This document shows positions 19,253 through 28,340 of a DNA stretch of 64,000 bases, one piece after another. The notes below the pieces were generated by a model that saw only the letters and a list, made by a program, of their open reading frames with translations, had not been told where the DNA came from and did no database searches. Position 1 is the stretch's first letter. The number at the start of each line of letters is the position of its first letter. This DNA comes from Hydromonas sp. (lineage in GTDB: Bacteria; Pseudomonadota; Gammaproteobacteria; Burkholderiales; Burkholderiaceae): NCBI GenBank assembly GCA_017495165.1, contig JAFEII010000028.1:124001-188000 (forward strand), given 5' to 3'. Made by a program: the position numbers and the translations under genes.

Positions 19253-21064
19253 TTACAAAAACTGCGCCACCACCGCAATAATCTGCTCCCCATAGTTTTC
19301 CAACTTTTTCTCCCCAATTCCCGACAAACCTTTGAGCGCACCAATCCGCGCAGGTTTATCAATCGCAATCTCGCGCAATGTTGCATCATGAAAAATCACA
19401 TAAGCAGGCACATTGTGGGTTTTGGCGGTTTCAAATCGCCAAGCACGTAAGGCGTTAAAAATCGATTTTTCAAGGTCAGACAAGTTTGCATCCGCAATAT
19501 TGGCGGCAGACGATGATTGGCCACTCCTTTGTTTAACGGGCTTCACATACTCGCGCAGGCGCACCGTGACTTCGCTTTTAAGCACCGCACGTGCGGCATC
19601 GGTCAAATGCAACGAATTGTAATGATCAAAATCGACATAAATCAAATTTTGCGCAATCGCTTGACGAATAATCGCGCGCCATTCGGCTTCTGACACATCT
19701 TTGCCAATCCCAAAAGTGGACAATTGGTCATGGCGAAATTGCTCAACCCGCTCAGTTGAAACGCCGCGCAGCACATCAATAATATGCGTGGCGGCAAAGC
19801 GTTGCCCCGCGCGGTACACGCACGAGAGCAGCTTTTGCACCACTTGCGTGCCGTCAATCGATTTGGGCGGATATAAGCACGTGTCGCAATTGCCGCACGG
19901 CTCGCTGGCTTGGTCAAAATACTCAAGCAAATGCACGCGCCTGCACGCAAGGGTTTCGCACAAACTCAGCATCGCATCGAGCTTGATATTAAGCGTGCGT
20001 TTAAACTCATCGGACGCATCCGACTCAGCAATCATGCGGCGCTGCTGCACCATGTCTTGCAACCCATACGCCATCCACGCATTGCTCGGCTCGCCGTCAC
20101 GCCCCGCGCGCCCCGTTTCTTGGTAATAACCCTCCATGCTTTTGGGCAAATCCAAATGCGCCACAAACCGCACATTGGGCTTATCAATGCCCATCCCAAA
20201 CGCAATGGTGGCCGTCATCACGATATTATCCTCACGCAAAAAACGGGTTTGATTCGCTTGGCGCGTCTCAAGGCTCAAGCCCGCGTGATACGGCAGGGCG
20301 TTGATGCCATTTTTAATCAAAAACTCAGCCGTTTCCTCCACCTTTTTACGCGACAAACAATACACAATCCCCACATCGCCTTTGTGCTGGGTTTGAATAA
20401 AATTAAGCAGTTGCGCACGACCATTGGCTTTTTCCACAATCGTATAGCGAATGTTCGGGCGGTCAAACGAAGACACAAACGTGCGCGCCTCCTCAAGCTG
20501 CAAGCGCAACACCATCTCATCACGCGTTTGCGCATCCGCTGTTGCGGTCAACGCAATGCGCGGCACATCAGGAAACAACTCATGCAACACCGACAATTTA
20601 ATATATTCAGGGCGGAAATCATGCCCCCATTGCGACACACAATGCGCCTCATCAATCGCAAACAACGCAATTTTTGCGCTTTGCAACATATTCAAACAAC
20701 GCGGCAACAACAATCGCTCAGGCGCAACGTATAGCATATCCAGCTCGCCACGCCTCAGCGCCGCCTCAACCTCATTCGCCTCCTCAAGTGATTGGGTCGA
20801 ATTCAAAAAAGCCGCGCGCACGCCCAGCTCCTTCAACGTATCGACTTGGTCTTGCATCAACGCAATCAGCGGCGACACCACCACGCCCACACCATCACGC
20901 ACCAAGGCAGGAATCTGAAAACAAAGCGACTTCCCCGCGCCCGTCGGCATCAACACCAACGCATCACCGCCGTTAATCACATGCTCAACAATCGCGCCTT
21001 GCTCGCCGCGAAAAGAAGGGTAGCCAAAAGTAGTTTGGAGGATTTTGAGGGCAGATTTTTGCAT
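19253..21064 (-). CDS. recQ: ATP-dependent DNA helicase RecQ
   Basis: A 603-residue 3'-5' helicase of the RecF pathway. Walker A is [13 protein letters not shown] and the DEAH box is [19 protein letters not shown]. The helicase C motif is [10 protein letters not shown]. The zinc site is formed by [10 protein letters not shown] and CGNCDTC. A winged-helix segment follows, then a C-terminal HRDC domain ([22 protein letters not shown]). Full length. Single gene flanked by the bidirectional terminator and by REP-like DNA on its upstream side. Confidence 0.96.
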   Translation of the reverse strand: MQKSALKILQTTFGYPSFRGEQGAIVEHVINGGDALVLMPTGAGKSLCFQIPALVRDGVGVVVSPLIALMQDQVDTLKELGVRAAFLNSTQSLEEANEVEAALRRGELDMLYVAPERLLLPRCLNMLQSAKIALFAIDEAHCVSQWGHDFRPEYIKLSVLHELFPDVPRIALTATADAQTRDEMVLRLQLEEARTFVSSFDRPNIRYTIVEKANGRAQLLNFIQTQHKGDVGIVYCLSRKKVEETAEFLIKNGINALPYHAGLSLETRQANQTRFLREDNIVMTATIAFGMGIDKPNVRFVAHLDLPKSMEGYYQETGRAGRDGEPSNAWMAYGLQDMVQQRRMIAESDASDEFKRTLNIKLDAMLSLCETLACRRVHLLEYFDQASEPCGNCDTCLYPPKSIDGTQVVQKLLSCVYRAGQRFAATHIIDVLRGVSTERVEQFRHDQLSTFGIGKDVSEAEWRAIIRQAIAQNLIYVDFDHYNSLHLTDAARAVLKSEVTVRLREYVKPVKQRSGQSSSAANIADANLSDLEKSIFNALRAWRFETAKTHNVPAYVIFHDATLREIAIDKPARIGALKGLSGIGEKKLENYGEQIIAVVAQFL

Positions 21065-21184
21065 GTGTATTTTAATTCTTTAAAAAGTGGCATTGCGCGG
21101 CACAATCATTTCTTGAGCCGCATCATACGTATGGTGAATCATTTCACCCGAGATAATCAACCCAATTTGTGTCTCATCGTTTTT

Positions 21185-21212
21185 GTAGGGGCGGCTCGCG
21201 AGCCGCCCCTAC
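21185..21212. repeat. REP-like palindrome, type A
   Basis: A perfect 28-bp palindrome, GTAGGGGCGGCTCGCG followed by its mirror AGCCGCCCCTAC. It lies between recQ and the RloC-like gene, 16 bp from the latter's stop. Related copies occur at 23600-23629 and 23667-23692. On the minus strand it could also act as a hairpin ending the RloC-like transcript. Confidence 0.85.
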
Positions 21213-21227
21213 AGCAACCGAGCTCGG

Positions 21228-23396
21228 TTAGCCCGTTATTCCTAAAGTCAAATTACATTCAGTGATAACGTACTCAGGCACGAAATCATATTTTTTAGGG
21301 TTTAACTGAATAATCAACTCATTTTCGATGTGAAAGGATTCATTTATTTGCTTTTTGATTACAGGACTTTCATGTAAAACGCTTTTTGTATCAGGCTCAT
21401 TTTGTTCTTTGATAAGTCTAAACAATTGAAGCTTTTCATATCGATTTGAAGTTTGCTCATATTTGTTGCGCATAGAGTCTTTATCACGAAGCTCCTTCAG
21501 CAAGGTGTCGTAATCAAAGTTTGCTAAATCGGCTTTAATATTTTTTTGTGCCTGTTCCTTTTCATCAGAAGTAAAAATCTTGTTGTCGTCTGATTGATTG
21601 GTAGGAATGTCGCGCAAGTGAAATAAACTGGCAAGCATTTGATACTCAAGACCTTTGCTGTTCAATATTTCATGATGCCTGCGCAAGTAAATCGCTTTGA
21701 TAATGTCAGGTAGATTTGCATCTTTAATGTTCTCCATGCAAATTTGAGCAAAGCTCTGTAAGTCATTGTGTGTAATCTCTATTTCGGTTATTTTCTCATT
21801 TTCCAAACTAAGAAAAGAGTTGTAATGGATAGGCTGAAAATCGCCGTGCATCACCTTACCAATGTCTACAATAGGCTCAATGTCATGGGTCAGCATTAAA
21901 ACTGTTTTGCCTTGAAATGTCTTTTCTCCACGAAACAACCGATGCATGATGGCATATTTTTTTGTCTTATCAAATGACGAAATAGGGTCATCTAAAATGA
22001 TTAAATCAGGGCTATTTGCCAAACAGTCATACATAAATAAGACAATAGAAAACGCATTGCGCTCGCCATAACTCAAGTGTTGCGTAGCGTTGCTGAGGTG
22101 TTCATTTGCATCAATGTGCTTAAACAACATACGGTATGTTTGCTCTTTTTGCACAATATCGACTTCATAGCGATACCCCGCAAATTTTAAAAAATCATTG
22201 ATCTCAGCCTTGTGCTTTTTGATGGTTCTTTGAACGTGTGTGTTTTGTATGTTTATGTGTACTTGCAAATTTGAAATTTTCGCAACAATTCCATCTAAAG
22301 CATTGTTTATCTCACCAACAATACTTTGTGAGGCCTGAGAATTCAAATGTCCAATGTATTGAAGGTCAATCTTGAGGTCATTAATGGCTGTATTGAGTTC
22401 TTTTGGTTTTTCTTTTAAAGAAAAAAAGGATGTACGTTTTATGTTGTCGAGTTTGTTTTTTAGCACATTCATCTGTAAGCGTAGCGTTGATAAAAAAGAT
22501 GTGTGCTCTTCACTCAAACCCGAACTATTTTTCGTAATAGCATCAACTTTTGATTTGGTATCATCGCTGAAATAATGTCCCAAAGACGCCATAATTTTCT
22601 GAATCGATAGCAAGTGCTCTATGTCCTTGGGCTTATATTCTTTTTCAACTTGCAAAACCGTGTCCTTTATATGATTGATGGGAGAAACGCAATAAGGACA
22701 GGCATCGTGTTGTTCATCAATGTAATTTTTCCCTTGTATTTGCCACCCAATCCAAGCGTTTGGATTGGCACTTTGAATAAAGGGCGCGTACTCTTGAAGC
22801 GATTTTGGAATGTTTTCTTGTTTATTTCCCGCTCCATAACTTTTATGAAACTTGCTTGATTTAGCAATTGTGTTTTCCGAGGTGCCAAATGCAGCGAGCA
22901 GCTCTGTTAAATCACTAATTACTTGATCGATTTCAGGTTTTTGTTTAAAGGTGGCTTCAATCGTTGAGAGCAGTTCAGTTATCTGAGCCATATTTTTTTC
23001 GTAATCAGCCGTTTTGACAAAAATCTCAAAGCTGTTGCTAACAATCTCATCTTTTTGAAATAAAAATGAGTTGACATAGTTTTCATTGAATATTTTGACT
23101 GTTCTGAATGCCTCAGCCCCTGAAATAAAAGGGTCAAATGATTTATAAGAATCATCAAAACCTATCAATAACTCAGCAAGACCTGCCTTTACTCCTGTGC
23201 TATTTTGGTTTTTTTTGTGCTTAAACTGCATCAAAGATGAAATATTCCCCTCAGTTGATTGCTCGAACAATGCCTTTGCAATCGTGCTTTTCCCCGTTCC
23301 ATTTGCACCATATTTAATGTTTAACGTGTTGAGTTTAATGATGATTTCGGCCTCATCAAAATTGTTGCAATTTCTTAGCTGGATTGTCTGACTCAT
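21228..23396 (-). CDS. RloC/PrrC-like AAA ATPase, candidate anticodon nuclease
   Basis: A 722-residue protein of the AAA_13 group (Rad50/ABC-type ATPases that include PrrC and RloC). Walker A is GANGTGKST (30-38), and the AAA_13-type FNENYVNSFLFQKDEIV lies near 103-119. A central coiled-coil region is interrupted by a zinc hook CPYC (233-236). The ABC signature is LSYGE (441-445), Walker B DLIILDD (464-470) and the H-loop LTHD (502-505). The C-terminal part has R-x3-E (R572, E576) and then H593, a candidate for the Arg-Glu-His triad of PrrC/RloC. Such enzymes cut tRNA anticodon loops when phage countermeasures disable restriction. The gene is visibly AT-richer than its neighbours. AAGGGAG precedes the ATG. 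Nuclease function is inferred. Confidence 0.72.
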   Translation of the reverse strand: MSQTIQLRNCNNFDEAEIIIKLNTLNIKYGANGTGKSTIAKALFEQSTEGNISSLMQFKHKKNQNSTGVKAGLAELLIGFDDSYKSFDPFISGAEAFRTVKIFNENYVNSFLFQKDEIVSNSFEIFVKTADYEKNMAQITELLSTIEATFKQKPEIDQVISDLTELLAAFGTSENTIAKSSKFHKSYGAGNKQENIPKSLQEYAPFIQSANPNAWIGWQIQGKNYIDEQHDACPYCVSPINHIKDTVLQVEKEYKPKDIEHLLSIQKIMASLGHYFSDDTKSKVDAITKNSSGLSEEHTSFLSTLRLQMNVLKNKLDNIKRTSFFSLKEKPKELNTAINDLKIDLQYIGHLNSQASQSIVGEINNALDGIVAKISNLQVHINIQNTHVQRTIKKHKAEINDFLKFAGYRYEVDIVQKEQTYRMLFKHIDANEHLSNATQHLSYGERNAFSIVLFMYDCLANSPDLIILDDPISSFDKTKKYAIMHRLFRGEKTFQGKTVLMLTHDIEPIVDIGKVMHGDFQPIHYNSFLSLENEKITEIEITHNDLQSFAQICMENIKDANLPDIIKAIYLRRHHEILNSKGLEYQMLASLFHLRDIPTNQSDDNKIFTSDEKEQAQKNIKADLANFDYDTLLKELRDKDSMRNKYEQTSNRYEKLQLFRLIKEQNEPDTKSVLHESPVIKKQINESFHIENELIIQLNPKKYDFVPEYVITECNLTLGITG

Positions 23397-23499
23397 TTTT
23401 ACTTACTCCCTTATTAAAATATTTACTAACCGTTTGTTTTTAAATGTCTCGCCGTGCTTGACCCGTAATCTCCTCTAGCCACATTCCCCAAAACACCGC

Positions 23500-23568
23500 G
23501 TAGGGTGGGCATTGCCCACCGTTTGTCACCATCCGTATGCATCGATTGGTGGGCAATGCCCACCCTAC
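23500..23568. repeat. Paired REP-like repeats, type B (BIME-like)
   Basis: GTAGGGTGGGCATTGCCCACC at 23500-23520 recurs as its exact 21-bp reverse complement at 23548-23568, with 27 bp between. Each copy is itself a palindrome. Such paired, inverted palindromes are typical of bacterial interspersed mosaic elements spread by REP-associated transposases. No transposase is in the window. Confidence 0.85.
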
Positions 23569-23599
23569 AAAAACCGTCATCATAAAAACCGTGACTTTC

Positions 23600-23629
23600 G
23601 TAGGGGCGGCTCGTGAGCCGCCCGCCTCC
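23600..23629. repeat. REP-like palindrome, type A
   Basis: GTAGGGGCGGCTCGTGAGCCGCC, then GCCTCC. It is a slightly diverged copy of the 21185-21212 element. Confidence 0.8.
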
Positions 23630-23666
23630 AATGCAGTGCCACGCATGATGTATTTACCGTGTTTGC

Positions 23667-23692
23667 GAGGGCGGCTCGCGAGCCGCCCCTAC
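23667..23692. repeat. REP-like palindrome, type A
   Basis: GAGGGCGGCTCGCGAGCCGCCCCTAC, the third copy of the type A palindrome. It lies 16 bp beyond the stop of the methyltransferase remnant. Confidence 0.8.
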
Positions 23693-23707
23693 GGGCGTGG
23701 TACAGGT

Positions 23708-23917
23708 TTATCGTTTGGTTTGTTCTTCTGCAATCATGCGTTCATATTCTTTAAACAAATACGCCAGACGTTCGTCGTCGGACTCAAATAAACGCGAGCG
23801 GTAGCAGCATTCGACTGTCAAGTCGTTGGCGGTGTGCGCGGCGCGCAGGTCGGCGGGCATTTGCGCCAAGGTCAGCTCGCTGTGCGCCTCGCGCGCGTCG
23901 AAAAATAAAGGCGTATT
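23708..23917 (-). pseudogene. 3' remnant of an MmeI/YeeA-like DNA methyltransferase gene
   Basis: An open stretch of 69 codons ending in TAA at 23708. It has no start codon and an in-frame stop (TAA) just upstream. The reading contains LAQMPADLRAAHTANDLTVE followed by ESDDERLAYLFKEYERMIAEE. This matches the C-terminal pattern of the large class I SAM-dependent DNA methyltransferases of type IIG/IIL restriction systems ('MPxxLxxAHxxND' then a closing helix). The catalytic and recognition parts are gone. It is on the same strand as the RloC-like gene and upstream of it, so both may derive from one restriction-modification locus. Confidence 0.6.
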
Positions 23918-24083
23918 TTACGCGCAATCATCTATAAAAAATCAGTTTTGCCCGTATAAATGAATGGCGTAAAACTCTGCGCCAATGACCACAAGCCTGT
24001 AAAATGCGCGTTGATTTTAAGCCGTCTTGAACCACAAGCGATGCGCTTAGCACCCAACTTCAACCCTCAAACCAAGGACAAAC

Positions 24084-25526
24084 ATGCAAACTTTTTTGTG
24101 GCACGATTATGAAACTTTTGGCAAAAACACGCGCACGGCGCGTCCTGCGCAGTTTGCGGCGATTCGCACGGATATGGATTTGAATGAAATTGGTGCGCCG
24201 ATTGAGGTGTTTTGTCAGCCTGCGCCTGATTTTTTGCCTGAGCCTGAAGCGTGCCTGATTACGGGGATCTCGCCGCAGCAGTGTTTAAAAAATGGCGTGC
24301 CTGAGTATGCGTTTGCGGATGTGATTTTGAGCGCGTTTGCGCAGCCAGACACGATTGGCGTGGGGTACAACACGATTCGGTATGACGATGAGATTACGCG
24401 GTTTATGTTTTGGCGCAATTTGATTGATCCGTATGCGCGTGAGTGGCAAAACGGTTGCAGCCGCTGGGACATCATTGACTTGGCGCGGGTGACTTATGCG
24501 CTGCGCCCTGAAGGAATTGTGTGGCCGCGCAATGACAAGGGCAATGTCAGTTTTCGCTTGACCGATTTAACGCTGGCCAATGGGATTGCACATGAGGCGG
24601 CGCATGATGCGGTGTCGGATGTGCGCGCCACGATTGCATTGGCGCGGTTGATTAAAAATGCGCAGCCCAAGTTGTTTGATTTTTATTTTAAGTTGCGCCA
24701 AAAAGACGCGGTAAATACAGAAATTGGCCTGCATTTGCAGCCGCGCAAACCGTTTTTGCATCTGTCGAGCATGTATCCCGCTGAGCGGGCGCACATGGCG
24801 CTGGTGATTGCGCTGGGGCAGCATCCGTCGAATAAGAATGAAATCATTGTTTGGGATTGCGCGCATGACCCGAGCGAGTTGCAGGGTTTGGATGCCGATG
24901 CGGTGGCGCGGCGCATGTTTAGCCGTCAAGCCGATTTGCCTGAGGGCGAGATGCGTTTGCCGATTAAAACCATTCATGCCAACAAGTCGCCCGTGGTGAT
25001 TCAAAACCTCAAGGTCTTGTCCGATGAGGCTGCGCAGCGCTGCCAGCTTGATGTGGCGCTTAATTTAAAGCATGCGCAAATGGTGGTTGAACTGTTGAGT
25101 AAGGTTGATTTCAGCGCAGTTTGGCAAACGGTTTTTGACCGTGAGTTTGCCCCAAGTGATGCAGATGAAGCGCTGTACGATGGTTTTGTGGGCAACTCCG
25201 ACCGCCGCGTGTTGGAGCAGTTGCGCGGCATGGATGGGGCGCAGTTGGCGCAGGCCACGCCGAGTTTTGCTGACGCGCGTTTGGAGGAATTGTTTTTCCG
25301 CTATCGGGCGCGCAACTTTGCCGATTCATTAACTGAGGAAGAATTTGAGGCGTGGCAGGCACATTGCGCCCAGCGTTTGTACCAAGGCAAAGCAGGTGCG
25401 TTGACGCTGGATGCGTTTTTTAATCAGCTCAATGAGTTGGGCAAAACCGCTGATGCCAAGCAGTTGGCGGTTTTGCAGGATTTGAATGATTATGCGCAGA
25501 TGATTGCGCCTGAGCCGTTGGATTGA
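24084..25526 (+). CDS. sbcB: Exodeoxyribonuclease I
   Basis: A 480-residue single-strand 3'-5' exonuclease. The DEDDh motifs are WHDYETFG (Asp and Glu), GYNTIRYDDE and AAHDAVSDVRATIALA (His and Asp). A SH3-like and a helical C-terminal region follow, as in E. coli ExoI. It acts in recombination and mismatch repair. AAGGA precedes the start. It stands alone between the REP-rich island and rpiA. Confidence 0.95.
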   Translation: MQTFLWHDYETFGKNTRTARPAQFAAIRTDMDLNEIGAPIEVFCQPAPDFLPEPEACLITGISPQQCLKNGVPEYAFADVILSAFAQPDTIGVGYNTIRYDDEITRFMFWRNLIDPYAREWQNGCSRWDIIDLARVTYALRPEGIVWPRNDKGNVSFRLTDLTLANGIAHEAAHDAVSDVRATIALARLIKNAQPKLFDFYFKLRQKDAVNTEIGLHLQPRKPFLHLSSMYPAERAHMALVIALGQHPSNKNEIIVWDCAHDPSELQGLDADAVARRMFSRQADLPEGEMRLPIKTIHANKSPVVIQNLKVLSDEAAQRCQLDVALNLKHAQMVVELLSKVDFSAVWQTVFDREFAPSDADEALYDGFVGNSDRRVLEQLRGMDGAQLAQATPSFADARLEELFFRYRARNFADSLTEEEFEAWQAHCAQRLYQGKAGALTLDAFFNQLNELGKTADAKQLAVLQDLNDYAQMIAPEPLD

Positions 25527-25578
25527 TGTTTGGGCGCGGTTAAGGTTGAATGGCTGCCCGCAACATGTGGGGTATTTT

Positions 25579-25610
25579 AATAATTGAATAATTGAATAAT
25601 TGAATAATTA
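25579..25610. repeat. Short tandem repeat, 8-bp unit
   Basis: Four head-to-tail copies of AATAATTG (last one ends in A), within the AT-rich gap between sbcB and rpiA. The copy number could vary by slippage. Confidence 0.85.
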
Positions 25611-25704
25611 ATATTTAATAATTGGTAAATTCGGCAACGATGGATTGAAATTTGCAGGGCTGGCATTGATGTCCACCATGCTGGCAAGGCTTGATTTGCT
25701 GACG

Positions 25705-25730
25705 TCGGCGGGCATGAATGTCCGCCCTAC
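25705..25730. repeat. Degenerate REP-like element
   Basis: CGGCGGGCATGAATGTCCGCCCTAC, an imperfect palindrome resembling the type B repeats at 23500 (compare '...CCGCCCTAC' with '...CCCACCCTAC'). It lies 67 bp before rpiA. Confidence 0.6.
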
Positions 25731-25796
25731 ATTTCTAGGTTTTTACATTTATACATTGCATTTTTCAATTGCCGCTTTATAACAATGGAGAAACAA

Positions 25797-26483
25797 ATGA
25801 ATCAAAATGAACTCAAACAATTGGTTGCACAAAAAGCGGTCGCTTATGTGCAGCAAAACGTGGCGGCAGGGCAGATTATTGGTGTGGGAACGGGTTCTAC
25901 CGCCAATTGTTTTATTGACGCGCTCGCAACCATCAAGCACCACATCAAAGGCGCGATTGCAAGCTCCGATGCCACGCAAGCGCGGCTAGAATCGCACGGA
26001 ATTGCCGTGTTTGATGTGAATGATGTGGTGAGCGTGCCTGTCTACATTGATGGCGCGGATGAGATTGATCCGCAAGGCAATATGATTAAAGGCGGCGGCG
26101 CGGCGCACACGCGCGAAAAAGTGTGCGCATCGATTGCCGAGCAGTTTGTTTGTATTGCAGACGAGAGTAAAATGGTGGCGGTTTTGGGCGCATTTCCACT
26201 GCCCGTTGAAGTGATTCCATTGGCGCGTGAAGCGGTGGCGCGGCACATGAGCGAGCTGGGCGGCCAACCTGTTTGGCGCAAAAAATCCGATGGCACGCCG
26301 CTGGTGACAGACAATGGCTGCCATATTTTGGATGTGCATGGTTTACACATTAGCGAGCCGCTTGCATTGGAAATTGAGCTTTCAATGATTCCGGGCGTAT
26401 TGACCGTGGGCGTGTTTGCGCAAAATCCAGCGGATTTGGCTTTTATTGCCACCAAAACTGGGGTTCAGGAGATTTTGTATTGA
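25797..26483 (+). CDS. rpiA: Ribose-5-phosphate isomerase A
   Basis: A 228-residue enzyme interconverting ribose 5-phosphate and ribulose 5-phosphate. Motifs are [52 protein letters not shown] and the Lys of ADESKMV. An in-frame ATG at 25785 overlaps the Shine-Dalgarno site (ATGGAG), so the ATG at 25797 (MNQNELKQ) is the real start. Confidence 0.96.
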   Translation: MNQNELKQLVAQKAVAYVQQNVAAGQIIGVGTGSTANCFIDALATIKHHIKGAIASSDATQARLESHGIAVFDVNDVVSVPVYIDGADEIDPQGNMIKGGGAAHTREKVCASIAEQFVCIADESKMVAVLGAFPLPVEVIPLAREAVARHMSELGGQPVWRKKSDGTPLVTDNGCHILDVHGLHISEPLALEIELSMIPGVLTVGVFAQNPADLAFIATKTGVQEILY

Positions 26484-26502
26484 TTTAAAGCGTGTAAAGC
26501 AT

Positions 26503-26543
26503 TTAAAAGATTTTAAAGCATTTAATGTTTTAAAATCTTTTAA
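26503..26543. other. AT-only inverted repeat between rpiA and gdhA
   Basis: TTAAAAGATTTTAAA and TTTAAAATCTTTTAA pair over about 15 bp around a 10-nt loop. It lies 20 bp after the rpiA stop and may serve as a weak terminator. It lacks GC pairs, so this is uncertain. Confidence 0.45.
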
Positions 26544-26637
26544 TGGTGACATAGTGATTTGTTTGGCTTTTCCATTATTAATCGCCGAATAAAGTGAAAT
26601 TTTTCTGAAAAACACACGCAACACAAAATAAGTTACT

Positions 26638-26666
26638 TTGTTTTATCTGCTCAAACCGATTAAAAT
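26638..26666 (+). promoter_or_regulatory. Candidate sigma-70 promoter of gdhA
   Basis: TTGTTT at 26638-26643 and TAAAAT at 26661-26666 are spaced by 17 bp. The start codon lies about 90 bp downstream. The same pair and spacing occur upstream of the Kazal lipoprotein gene. Confidence 0.5.
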
Positions 26667-26755
26667 ACTTTGTTTTTTGCAATTCTCCTGCACCGTACTT
26701 ATATGGTGTCACATTAAGTTTTATTTTTTCATCTCTTATTTCTATAGGATTCCAC

Positions 26756-28099
26756 ATGGCATACGCAAATTTAGAAGAGTTTTTGGCTTACGTCGCAAAG
26801 CGTGACCCAAACCAACCCGAATTTTTACAAGCAGTTAAAGAAGTGATGATGAGCCTTTGGCCGTTCATCGAAAAAAACCCACAATACGCAAACCATGCGG
26901 TATTAGAGCGCTTGGTTGAGCCAGAACGTGCGATTCAGTTTCGCGTGAGCTGGGTCGATGACAAAGGTCAAACCCAAGTCAACCGTGCGTTCCGTATTCA
27001 ACACAACAACGCAATCGGCCCTTACAAAGGCGGCATGCGTTTTCACCCATCAGTCAATTTGTCTATTTTGAAATTTTTGGCGTTTGAGCAAACGTTCAAA
27101 AACGCTTTGACCACATTGCCAATGGGCGGCGGTAAAGGCGGCTCTGATTTTGACCCGAAAGGCAAATCTGACGGCGAAGTCATGCGTTTTTGCCAAGCCT
27201 TGATGAGCGAGTTGTATCGCCATATTGGCCCAAATACCGATATTCCAGCAGGCGATATTGGCGTGGGTGCACGTGAAGTGGGCTTTATGACGGGTTACAT
27301 GAAAAAATTCTCAAACGACACAGGCTCAGTATTTACGGGCAAAGGCATTACGTTTGGCGGCAGTTTGGTGCGCCCAGAAGCGACTGGCTACGGCACAGTT
27401 TATTTTGCCCAAGAAATGTTGCAGCACAAAGGCGACTCATTTAAAGGCAAAACTGTTTTGGTTTCAGGCTCAGGCAATGTGGCGCAATACGCAGTTGAAA
27501 AAGCCAATCAATTGGGCGCAAAAGTCATCACCATGTCTGACTCAGAAGGCACAATGCACGCGCCAAACGGGATTGACAACGCCATGCTTGCCAAAATCAT
27601 GGAACTCAAAAACGTCCAACGCGGCCGCTTATCTGCATTTGCCGCCGCCAATGGTTTGGGCTTTGAAGCGGGCAAACGTCCTTGGCACATCAAGGCTGAC
27701 GTGGCTTTGCCATGCGCCACGCAAAACGAGCTCGATGCCGCTGATGCAGACGCATTGTTGGCAAATGGCTGCATCGCCGTGGCTGAAGGCGCAAACATGC
27801 CCTCAACATTAGAAGCGGTTGAAAAATTCCTTGCCGCCAAAATCATGTACGCACCAGGCAAAGCCTCAAACGCAGGCGGCGTGGCAACTTCTGGCTTGGA
27901 AATGAGCCAAAACGCGTTGCGCTTGGCGTGGACGCGTGATGAAGTGGACGCAAAATTGCACAACATCATGAAAGACATCCATCAAAACTGCGTAAAATTT
28001 GGTACAGCAGCCGATGGCAGTGTGAATTATGTGGACGGCGCAAACATTGCTGGCTTTGTAAAAGTGGCAGAAGCGATGATTGCACAAGGCGTTTATTAA
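26756..28099 (+). CDS. gdhA: NADP-specific glutamate dehydrogenase
   Basis: A 447-residue hexameric-type glutamate dehydrogenase. It aminates 2-oxoglutarate using NADPH. The substrate site PYKGGMRFHPSVN is present, as are the catalytic Lys region LPMGGGKGGSDFDPKGKS, the PAGDIGVGARE segment, and the nucleotide-binding SGSGNVAQYA. Length is typical of the 450-residue class. AGGAT precedes the start. A GC-rich terminator follows. Confidence 0.96.
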   Translation: MAYANLEEFLAYVAKRDPNQPEFLQAVKEVMMSLWPFIEKNPQYANHAVLERLVEPERAIQFRVSWVDDKGQTQVNRAFRIQHNNAIGPYKGGMRFHPSVNLSILKFLAFEQTFKNALTTLPMGGGKGGSDFDPKGKSDGEVMRFCQALMSELYRHIGPNTDIPAGDIGVGAREVGFMTGYMKKFSNDTGSVFTGKGITFGGSLVRPEATGYGTVYFAQEMLQHKGDSFKGKTVLVSGSGNVAQYAVEKANQLGAKVITMSDSEGTMHAPNGIDNAMLAKIMELKNVQRGRLSAFAAANGLGFEAGKRPWHIKADVALPCATQNELDAADADALLANGCIAVAEGANMPSTLEAVEKFLAAKIMYAPGKASNAGGVATSGLEMSQNALRLAWTRDEVDAKLHNIMKDIHQNCVKFGTAADGSVNYVDGANIAGFVKVAEAMIAQGVY

Positions 28100-28156
28100 T
28101 CTATGATTGATGATTGATGCCTAATACGTTGATGATTATCACGTTGATGTAAAAAC

Positions 28157-28183
28157 AAAAACCGCCCCAAAAGGGCGGTTTTT
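28157..28183 (+). terminator. Terminator after gdhA
   Basis: AAAAACCGCCC and GGGCGGTTTTT form a perfect 11-bp stem with T-run. Confidence 0.9.
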
Positions 28184-28289
28184 ATATAACCAACGCATTG
28201 ATTAATTATCTAATTGCTAAATCCCACAATCTTATCAAACCATCAATCCTGACGATCTTGTCAAATCGGTTAAATAAAACAATAAATAT

Positions 28290-28319
28290 AAAAAACGCGA
28301 ATCAAAATTCGCGTTTTTT
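28290..28319 (-). terminator. Terminator after the 142-residue repeat protein gene
   Basis: AAAAAACGCGAAT and ATTCGCGTTTTTT pair perfectly. It is symmetric, and lies 22 bp beyond the minus-strand stop at 28341. Confidence 0.85.
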
Positions 28320-28340
28320 ATTGCGGCCAACCCAAAAAAA

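Noticed and set aside
19910-20734. A 274-codon plus-strand frame opposite recQ
   Set aside because: It is a shadow of recQ, whose motifs are complete on the other strand. Composition (His, Arg, Gln rich) is typical of antisense frames here.
23440-23646. A 68-residue minus-strand frame beside the RloC-like gene
   Set aside because: It is translated from the REP-like repeats (reads through the GGTGGGCAATGCCCACC elements). Such frames are repeat artefacts.
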